38,591 bases of DNA from Bacteroidaceae bacterium. Its GTDB lineage: Bacteria > Bacteroidota > Bacteroidia > Bacteroidales > Bacteroidaceae. This document shows positions 19,206 to 25,768 of the stretch, one piece after another. The stretch spans positions 1 through 38,591 of the forward strand of contig JAFUVM010000081.1 in assembly GCA_017483665.1 (NCBI GenBank), read 5' to 3'. The notes below the pieces were generated by a model that searched no databases, was not told the DNA's origin, and saw nothing but the letters and a program-made list of their open reading frames with translations. Positions within the stretch are counted from its first letter, which is position 1. Every line of letters begins with the position of its first letter. Position numbers and translations under genes: made by a program.

Positions 19206-22200
19206 ATGAAAAAAAGTTTTCTATCTTTGCTTCTGCTTGCCCTGGTGGGCATAGCAGGAAACCTGAAGGCTTTGGCTCAGGAGGTGCCTGAACCAACCGC
19301 TCAGTGGAAATTCGACAACCCCAGCGACCTGATGGCTGCCAAGGTGGGCAGTCTGCAACTGGTTCCTGCCGTGGCAGGCAACAACACCATTTCGACTGCC
19401 ACTGTCGCCGAGGCTGGCATCGAAGCAGCACAAGGTCCGACGAAAGGAAGCAGTGCCATCTTCGTGCCTGCTGCCTCTGCTCTGAAAGTGGTACGCGCCG
19501 AAGGTGCCGCATCTTCCACTTCCTTCACATTCATGATGGACATTATGGTGCCCGATGCCTACCCCTACAACGGTCTGTTCCAGACAAATCAGGACAACGC
19601 CAACGACAGCGAATTCTGCATCCACGCAAACAAGATTGGTGCAAACGCCGTGGGCGGCTACTATGGTGGCATCAGAAGCGGAATGTGGTATCGTGTAGCC
19701 CTGACCAACAGCAACGGTTCGGTCAAGCTCTTTGTGAACGGCACTAAACTTGCAGACTACGAAACGTCTGACGCTCGCTGGGAGATTGACCCCACGTTCT
19801 ATCTCCTCTGCGACAACGACGGCGAGAAGACCGACACATACATCTCCGAGATTTCATTCTGGGAAACACCCCTCACCGACGAGCAGGTGGCAGCAATGGA
19901 GTTCACGCAGGACGTTCCCTGGATTACCAGCCTAAGCCAGATAAAGGAAGGCGACCAGTTCCACATCGTCAGCGACCGCATCGTGTTCGCCGGCACCAAG
20001 ACAGGCAAGCTCAAAGCTATGGCCTCTGCCCAGCCGGGCTTCTCCGTCAACTGGGGCGACCAATATGTTTATTGGGGCGACCTCGACAATGAGGCTGACG
20101 GCTTCATTTGGACTGCCGAGAAGGCAGGCGACCAGTGGGCTTTCCTCAACAAGGAGAAGAACCAGTACCTGGGCAACATGAATACCAACGAGGCTGACGT
20201 CATCTTTTCCGAGACGCCCGTGGGCTACACCCTCACCGACCTCCGCGAGGGCGAAGGCTGCTTCTACATGGCAAACGAAGAGTCTGAGCATTCACTGCAC
20301 GTTCAAGGCTATCTGATGGGAACACGTCCCAACAACAGTCTGGCAAAGCAGGAGGTGGGCGACGACGACTATCGCGACGATGTAGCCACAGCAGGCTATC
20401 CCGGCCGCTGGAGGCTGATAAAGCTCAATGCCGACGAACCCGTGGAAACCGGAACAAAGATTGAGACAGCTGCCGACTTCGAGGCTTTTGCACAGGCCGT
20501 CAGCGATGGCGAGACCGACATCGATGCCTATCTGGCTGCCGACATCGAACTCACCGGCAACATCATGGTCGGCAACAGCACCAACCAGTATGCCGGCACC
20601 TTCGACGGCAAGGGATACACCATTACCTATAATTATACAGATGTAGAAGCGCACAGCGGTCTCTTCCGTAACCTTAACGGCGCAACCATCCGTAACCTGT
20701 TTGTGAAAGGCACTGCTGTGGTGCAGGGCATTCACTTCGGTGCTCTGGTGGGCGATGCAGCCGGCGATGTGCTGATAGAGAACGTAGTGACGGATGTCGA
20801 CATCACCGGCGACCGCAGCGGCGTAACAGGCGACGGCGGCATGGCTGGATATCTCAACGGCAACATCACCTTCAACAACTGTGCTACGCTTGGCGCAATG
20901 GGCAACTCCGGCACCTCGATGTACTGCGGCTTCGTGGCATTTGCTACGGGCACCTCACTTTCCACCCTTAACAACTGCTACACTGCATGCAGCCTGACGG
21001 AAGGCACTGGCACCAGCTACTGCTACACATTCTGCCGCGGAACTATTGCCACCAACAACTGCTACTACGTCAATGTCATAGGCGAAGCACAGGGTACACA
21101 GATTACCGAGGACCAGATAGCTTCGGGTGAGCTTTGCTACAAGCTGAACGGCGACCAGAGCGAAATCAACTGGTATCAGACGCTCGGCGAGGACGCTCAG
21201 CCTGTTCCGTTCGATTCGCATGCACAGGTCTACGCCAACGGCGAACTGAAGTGCGACGGCACGAGCGCTGGCGGCGAGCTTGCCTATAGCAACTCTGCAA
21301 GCTCGGTGGTTCCTCCTCACACCTTCGAAGGCGGCTGGTGCACCGTCTGCGGTACATGGAACACCAATTATCTGACAGCCGACAGCGAGGGCTTCTACAA
21401 CATCAGTTCGGCAAACGACCTGGCCTGGATTGCTGAATTCATAGCACAGGGCAATACTGACGTCAACATCAAGCTGACAGCCGACATCGACCTGACGACA
21501 AGCAACTTCCCCGCCACCATGATTGGCAACAGCGGCAAGCAATATGCCGGCACCTTCGACGGACAGGAACATACCGTTAAATACAGCTACAACATCACCA
21601 GCAGCTACTGCGGACTGTTTGCTTACGTCAACGGCGCTACCATCCGCAACCTCCGCGTGGAAGGCGATGCTGTCTCTACAGCCATCCACTTCGGCGCCCT
21701 CATCGGCCAGGCCAACGGCACCGTGCTCGTGGAGAATGTTGTGACGGATGTCGACATCACGGGCAAGTCCAGCACTGGCGTACAGGGCGATGCCGGCATG
21801 CTGGGCGCTAACTACGCCAACATCACCTTCAACAACTGCGCTACCTTGGGCGAGATGGGCTACGAAGGCAGCTCGATGTACAGCAGCTTCTCCGGATGGT
21901 CCAATGGCACATCTAATACAATCCTGAACAACTGCTACACACTCTGCAAGCTCACCGAAGGCACAGGCACAGGCAACTGCTTTACCCTGACACATGCAGG
22001 CGGCCCGGTTGAACTCAACAACTGCTACTACCTCAACGAGATTGGAACGGTACAGGGAACGGCTATTGCCGAAGACCTTGCTTCCGGAGCATTCTGCTAC
22101 AAGCTGAACGGCGACCAGAGCGCCATCGGCTGGTATCAGACGCTTGGCAAAGACGCACTGCCTGTTCCTTTCGCTTCCCATGCAAAGGTTTATGCTAACG

Positions 22201-24053
22201 GCACGGTTCGCTGCGACGGTGCAGAGCTGCCCGACAGCCCTGTCGTATACAGCAACACCGAAGGCCAGACCGTGAAGCCAGACCATCAGTATGGTGCAGA
22301 CGGCATTTGCACAGTCTGCGGCAGCCCGAAGCAGAATGCCGACGGCTTCTACGTCATCGACAACGCAGCAAAGCTGAACTGGTTCGCCGGGCAGGTTGCA
22401 TCCGGTGCAACAGCAATCAATGCAGTCCTTGCTGCTGACATCGACCTCTGCACAAGCGAATATCCCGACCTGATGATTGGCAACTCCAACAACATGTTTG
22501 GCGGCATCTTCGACGGACAGGGACACACCGTCACCTACAGCTACTCCATCAGCAGCAACTACTGCGGCCTGTTCTCTTACGCAAAGAACGCCACCATCCG
22601 CAACCTGATTGTGAAGGGCGATGCTGTTGTGACAGCTATCCACTTCGGTGCCCTCATCGGACGCGGCGAAGGAACGATTCTCGTGGAGAACGTCATCACC
22701 GATGTCGACATCACCGGACAGCGCAGCAGTGTGACCGGCGACGGCGGTATGATTGGCGCCCTCTATGCCAACATCACCTTCAACAACTGTGCTACCCTGG
22801 GCAAGCTCGGCTATTCCGGCAGCTCGATGTACAGCGGCTTCTCCGGCTATTCGTCCGGCACCTCTTCCGCAACCTTGAACAACTGCTACACCATCAGCGA
22901 ACTCACCGAGGGAACAGGCACAGGCAGCTGCTTCACCTTCATCCACGGCAGTGGCGCGAAGGTCTTCAACAACTGCTACTATGTCAACGCCATCGGCACC
23001 GTGCAGGGCACAGCAGTCGAGGCTGACGAGGTTGCCAACGGTTCGCTCGCTGCCAAGCTGGGAGCAGGTTGGTATCAGAACATCGGCGAGGATGCCTATC
23101 CCGTTCTGGACAAGACTCATGCTGTTGTGAAGGAGATTAGCGAAGCCGGCTATGCCACGATGTACATCCCCGATGCAGTGGAGATTCCCGAGGACGTTGA
23201 GGTCTACACCGGCAGCTTCGAAGAGACATGGCTGAAGCTCGATGCAGTAGAGGGAACCGTTCCCGCTTGGGAGCCTGTCGTACTGAAGGGCGCTCCCGGC
23301 ATCTATAGCTTCATGCCTGCCGCAGCTTCCGAGATGAGCACAAAAGTTGTCTTCGCAGACCTTGGCTTCGAGAATGCAGCAGACCTCACCACATTCAACG
23401 TTGGCGGTCTGACCTTCAGCTTCGACGGCGGCGGCAACACCAACACTCCGAAGTACTACACCGGTGGCTCTGCTGCCCGCATCTATGGCAGCAACAGCAT
23501 GACCATCTCCGCAGCTGCTCCTATCAGCAAGATTGAGTTCACCTTCGGCGGCACCAACTATGCCTTCAAGAGCGGCGGCTACGAGTTCAGCAATGGCAGC
23601 TATGCCCTTGCCACCAAGACATGGACCGGCAGCGCTGAGAGCATAACCATCAAGAACACGACCACCAGCCAGTGGCGCATCGTCAGCATGACCATCACCT
23701 ACGAAGGCACAGCTCCCAACATCGCAGGCAATGTCCTGAAGGGTGCCAAGGAGGACATCGAGGCTGCAGGCAAGTACATCCTGGCTAAGCCCGAAGGCGA
23801 AGCAGTCGGCTTCTACCTGGCCGAGACAGGCAACATCAAGGCAGGCAAGGCTTATCTTGAAGTTTCCGAAGCAGCAGATGTTAAAGCCTTCCTCTTCAGC
23901 GACAGCGACGACGCCACGGGCATAAATGAAGAATTAAGAATGAAGAATGAAGAATCAAAGGGCGAGGGAGCTATTTACAACCTGGCCGGTCAGCGCCTCG
24001 GGAAGATGAAGAAGGGCATCAACATCGTAGGCGGCAAGAAGATTCTGAAGTAA
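19206..24053 (+). CDS. Giant secreted protein with LamG domain and three beta-helix repeats
   Basis: A 1615-residue exported protein: signal peptide (SLLLLALVGIAGNLKALAQ), a LamG/concanavalin-like domain (about 25-240), a ricin/actin-crosslinking-like stretch (to about 410), then three large repeats of ~318 residues (about 418-1310) with GLUG-like beta-helix sequence (each contains YAGTFDG or GGIFDG, ATIRNL, IHFGAL, ENV.TDVDITG, NITFNNCATLG and LNNCYT). Zinc-ribbon-like motifs HTFEGGWCTVCG and HQYGADGICTVCG separate the repeats. A further beta domain and the conserved ILAKPEGE module precede the tail YNLAGQRLGKMKKGINIVGGKKILK, shared with the gene at 16287. Likely a surface or secreted adhesin/glycan-binding protein; no catalytic residues recognised. 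It has its own promoter, and a small peptide gene follows after 23 bases. Confidence 0.8.
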   Translation: MKKSFLSLLLLALVGIAGNLKALAQEVPEPTAQWKFDNPSDLMAAKVGSLQLVPAVAGNNTISTATVAEAGIEAAQGPTKGSSAIFVPAASALKVVRAEGAASSTSFTFMMDIMVPDAYPYNGLFQTNQDNANDSEFCIHANKIGANAVGGYYGGIRSGMWYRVALTNSNGSVKLFVNGTKLADYETSDARWEIDPTFYLLCDNDGEKTDTYISEISFWETPLTDEQVAAMEFTQDVPWITSLSQIKEGDQFHIVSDRIVFAGTKTGKLKAMASAQPGFSVNWGDQYVYWGDLDNEADGFIWTAEKAGDQWAFLNKEKNQYLGNMNTNEADVIFSETPVGYTLTDLREGEGCFYMANEESEHSLHVQGYLMGTRPNNSLAKQEVGDDDYRDDVATAGYPGRWRLIKLNADEPVETGTKIETAADFEAFAQAVSDGETDIDAYLAADIELTGNIMVGNSTNQYAGTFDGKGYTITYNYTDVEAHSGLFRNLNGATIRNLFVKGTAVVQGIHFGALVGDAAGDVLIENVVTDVDITGDRSGVTGDGGMAGYLNGNITFNNCATLGAMGNSGTSMYCGFVAFATGTSLSTLNNCYTACSLTEGTGTSYCYTFCRGTIATNNCYYVNVIGEAQGTQITEDQIASGELCYKLNGDQSEINWYQTLGEDAQPVPFDSHAQVYANGELKCDGTSAGGELAYSNSASSVVPPHTFEGGWCTVCGTWNTNYLTADSEGFYNISSANDLAWIAEFIAQGNTDVNIKLTADIDLTTSNFPATMIGNSGKQYAGTFDGQEHTVKYSYNITSSYCGLFAYVNGATIRNLRVEGDAVSTAIHFGALIGQANGTVLVENVVTDVDITGKSSTGVQGDAGMLGANYANITFNNCATLGEMGYEGSSMYSSFSGWSNGTSNTILNNCYTLCKLTEGTGTGNCFTLTHAGGPVELNNCYYLNEIGTVQGTAIAEDLASGAFCYKLNGDQSAIGWYQTLGKDALPVPFASHAKVYANGTVRCDGAELPDSPVVYSNTEGQTVKPDHQYGADGICTVCGSPKQNADGFYVIDNAAKLNWFAGQVASGATAINAVLAADIDLCTSEYPDLMIGNSNNMFGGIFDGQGHTVTYSYSISSNYCGLFSYAKNATIRNLIVKGDAVVTAIHFGALIGRGEGTILVENVITDVDITGQRSSVTGDGGMIGALYANITFNNCATLGKLGYSGSSMYSGFSGYSSGTSSATLNNCYTISELTEGTGTGSCFTFIHGSGAKVFNNCYYVNAIGTVQGTAVEADEVANGSLAAKLGAGWYQNIGEDAYPVLDKTHAVVKEISEAGYATMYIPDAVEIPEDVEVYTGSFEETWLKLDAVEGTVPAWEPVVLKGAPGIYSFMPAAASEMSTKVVFADLGFENAADLTTFNVGGLTFSFDGGGNTNTPKYYTGGSAARIYGSNSMTISAAAPISKIEFTFGGTNYAFKSGGYEFSNGSYALATKTWTGSAESITIKNTTTSQWRIVSMTITYEGTAPNIAGNVLKGAKEDIEAAGKYILAKPEGEAVGFYLAETGNIKAGKAYLEVSEAADVKAFLFSDSDDATGINEELRMKNEESKGEGAIYNLAGQRLGKMKKGINIVGGKKILK
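20461..23130 (+). repeat. Three coding repeats of about 955 bp
   Basis: The marker ATCACCTTCAACAACTG recurs at about 20866, 21823 and 22774, giving periods of 957 and 951 bp. Units cover roughly 20461-21360, 21370-22330 and 22340-23130, the third being slightly shorter at its end. They encode successive beta-helix-type modules in one frame and are prone to recombination or assembly collapse. Confidence 0.9.
23919..24008 (+). repeat. 90-bp module, copy 2
   Basis: Partner of the block at 18669-18758, with one difference in 90 bases. It includes the heptamer run GAATTAA GAATGAA GAATGAA GAATCAA read in frame as EELRMKNEES. Confidence 0.9.
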
Positions 24054-24076
24054 GTACCAACTAAAACACAAACGAC

Positions 24077-24232
24077 ATGAAACGCAATTATATTTGTCCT
24101 TCTGCCTGCATAGAAGAGGCACAGGCAACACAGATGCTGGCCGAGAGCCTCATCATCAGCGACACAACAGTGGACGGCGGCCAGGCCCTCACCAAGGAAG
24201 ACACCGGCTGGGACATCTGGGACGAAGAATAG
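24077..24232 (+). CDS. Small acidic peptide, paralogue of the one at 18824
   Basis: A 51-codon gene starting 23 bases after the giant protein gene. The sequence begins MKRNYICPSACIEEAQATQ and continues MLAESLIISDTTVDGGQALTKED, ending WDIWDEE. The last ~33 residues are almost the same as in the peptide at 18824, while the N-terminal 15-17 differ and here include two Cys (C7, C11). Conservation at both protein and DNA level in the core and tail suggests selection or recent conversion. No signal peptide. Position immediately downstream of a secreted protein with the same C-terminal tail implies a functional pairing (inference). Function unknown. Confidence 0.82.
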   Translation: MKRNYICPSACIEEAQATQMLAESLIISDTTVDGGQALTKEDTGWDIWDEE

Positions 24233-24267
24233 TCGACACCGGCTGGAGCATCTGGGACGAGGAATAA
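24200..24267 (+). repeat. Tandem duplication of the small peptide's 3' end
   Basis: The 33-base block 24200-24232 encoding DTGWDIWDEE-stop is repeated at 24235-24267 as DTGWSIWDEE-stop, offset by 35 bases and therefore in another frame. The copy differs at four bases and keeps its own stop (TAA instead of TAG). The downstream copy has no start of its own. Confidence 0.85.
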
Positions 24268-24326
24268 CCCGCGCCCGGCCTGCTCCTGCCCGTCGGCAGG
24301 AATAGGCAACAGCTAATCGCAGCAAG

Positions 24327-24366
24327 GGCTGCAGGTCTGAGACATCAGGCTTGCAGCCTTTTTTTT
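24327..24366 (+). terminator. Rho-independent terminator after the giant protein/small peptide unit
   Basis: GGCTGCA (24327-24333) pairs with TGCAGCC (24352-24358); an inner CTGA/TCAG pair extends the hairpin. Eight T residues follow (24359-24366). A strong intrinsic terminator for the upstream unit. Confidence 0.88.
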
Positions 24367-24414
24367 CGTTTGCCGAAGAACATCACAGCCCGTCACGAAC
24401 TTCCTGAGAGCGAA

Positions 24415-25024
24415 GCCTAAACATCCCCAGGGCGAGGTACAAACTTCCCGAAGACGAGCCATAAACTCCCCAAGGGCGAACCATATATTTCCAAAGGGCG
24501 AACCATATATTTCCAAAGGGCGAACCATAAATTTCCCCAGGACGAGGTATAAACTTCCCCAGCACGTGGAGCAAAACTTTTTCAGTGGCACGGAAATATA
24601 TTTCAAAGGCACTAAAATATATTTCCAAGCTTCTGAAATATATTTCCAAGGCTTGGAAATAGTTTTTATCCGCGGCGCGAGGAATTTGTTGCCGCGTCGT
24701 GAGGATTTTGTTGCCGTGTCGCGAGGATTTTGTTGCCGTGTCGCGAGGAACTTGTTGTCGTGACGTGAAGAATTTGTTGTCGTGTCGTGAGGAATTTGTT
24801 GTCGCGGCGCGAGGAAATTGTGTCCGCGGCGCGAGGATGACATGTCCCTGCCGGGAAGATTTTTATGTTGCAGGCCGCAGAACTTTTTGTTGCGGGAAGG
24901 GGGATACTTGTCCGCGGGAAGAGGGATACTTGTCTGCGGGAAGAGGGATACTTGTCTGCGGGAAGAGGGATACTTGTCTGCGGGAAGGGGGATACTTGTC
25001 CGCGGGAAGGGGCGGAATCAGTAG
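24415..25024. repeat. 22-nt period degenerate tandem array, locus C (largest)
   Basis: About 610 bases made of successive sub-families: CCATATATTTCCAAAGGGCG units from ~24437 to ~24569 (22-nt steps), an AAATATATTTCCAAGG series at 24594-24657 (21-nt steps), CGAGGAATTTGTTG units at 24678, 24700, 24722, 24744, 24766, 24788, 24810 and 24832 (all 22 nt), and CGGGAAGAGGGATACTTGTC units at 24893, 24915, 24937, 24959, 24981 and 25003 (all 22 nt). Sequences drift from one sub-family to the next while the period stays. This fills the 849-base gap between the small peptide gene and the convergent cyclophilin gene. No credible gene is seen in it. Confidence 0.9.
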
Positions 25025-25081
25025 CGGTATGCCACGCCGATTGTGCCGGAAAATACCGCTTTTACGTGTTCCTTTGCCCCT

Positions 25082-25768
25082 TTATTTCTCCACAATCATG
25101 CGCCGGACAACGACATCCTGCAGCGGACGATCGTTTTCGTCGGTCTCCGAAAGCTGTATGTTCTTCACCACATCCATGCCCTCGATGACTTCGCCAAAGA
25201 CGGTGTACTGTCCGTCGAGGTGGGGTGTGCCGCCGCGCATGTAGTAGTCGTCCACCATCTGCGGCGTGAGCTCGATGCCTTTCTCCTCGAGGGTTGCACG
25301 CACTTTGCGCATGTCGGCGGCTCCCTGCTTCTTGCCATAGACGATATAGAACTGGCAGCCGCTGCTCTCCTGCTCGGGGTTGACGTCGTCCGGCTCACGG
25401 GCTGCCGCCAAGGCTCCGCGCCAATGATAGAGGTAAGGCAGGCAGAACTCCGCCGGAATGGTGTAGCCGTTCCCGCCGTCGCCCAGCAGTCTGCCAGGCT
25501 CTGCGCCCCGGCTGTCGGGGTCTCCGCCCTGTATCATGAAGTCCTTGATGCAGCGGTGGAAGAGCGTACCGTCGTAGAATCCTTCGCGGGCAAGCTTGAG
25601 GAAATTGTCGCGATGCAGAGGCGTGTCGTCCGAGAGAGCCACGCGGATGTTGCCCATGCTCGTCTCGATGCGGACGATGTGGCGCTTCTCTTTCCGTTTG
25701 GCTTCGGCGGAAAGGATGCCAAGGCACAGGAAGGCAACAACGATGAGGAATAGATGTTTATGTTTCAT
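25082..25768 (-). CDS. Exported cyclophilin-type peptidyl-prolyl isomerase
   Basis: Catalyses cis-trans isomerisation of prolyl bonds, here outside the cytoplasm. The 228-residue form starting at 25768 begins MKHKHLFLIVVAFLCLGILSAEA, a clear signal peptide; a longer frame up to 25801 would put 11 residues before it and is less likely. Cyclophilin motifs are LFHRCIKDFMIQGGDP, then SSGCQFYIVYGKKQ and YTVFGEVIEGMDVV; the catalytic Arg of FHR is present. An insertion of about 45 residues relative to short cyclophilins (LRKVRATLEEKG-like helix and PQMVDDYYMRGG) is typical of Bacteroidetes exported forms. Its start overlaps the end of the upstream glycosyltransferase gene by 11 bases, suggesting translational coupling. 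Confidence 0.92.
   Translation of the reverse strand: MKHKHLFLIVVAFLCLGILSAEAKRKEKRHIVRIETSMGNIRVALSDDTPLHRDNFLKLAREGFYDGTLFHRCIKDFMIQGGDPDSRGAEPGRLLGDGGNGYTIPAEFCLPYLYHWRGALAAAREPDDVNPEQESSGCQFYIVYGKKQGAADMRKVRATLEEKGIELTPQMVDDYYMRGGTPHLDGQYTVFGEVIEGMDVVKNIQLSETDENDRPLQDVVVRRMIVEK

Noticed and set aside
20955-23120. Minus-strand 721-codon frame with internal repeats
   Set aside because: It mirrors the three coding repeats of the giant secreted protein on the other strand; its repeats are a by-product.
24313-24843. Minus-strand open frame of 176 codons through the large 22-nt array
   Set aside because: The openness follows from GC-rich repeated units lacking stops; the translation is a drifting low-complexity repeat, overlaps the terminator at 24327-24366 and has no start context.
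24415-25024. CRISPR array
   Set aside because: Units are contiguous 22-nt repeats without unique spacers of constant length, the sequence drifts, and no cas genes are present.
25026-25068. AGCGGTAT/ATACCGCT inverted repeat as a terminator for the cyclophilin gene
   Set aside because: On the minus strand no T-run follows the second arm; on the plus strand only CTTTTACG follows, too weak to call.
24699-25244. Plus-strand open frame of 181 codons with repeated GGYLSAGRG-like and GDTCPRE-like peptides
   Set aside because: It is a translation of the 22-nt units cycling through all three frames, and it runs antisense into the well-supported cyclophilin gene.
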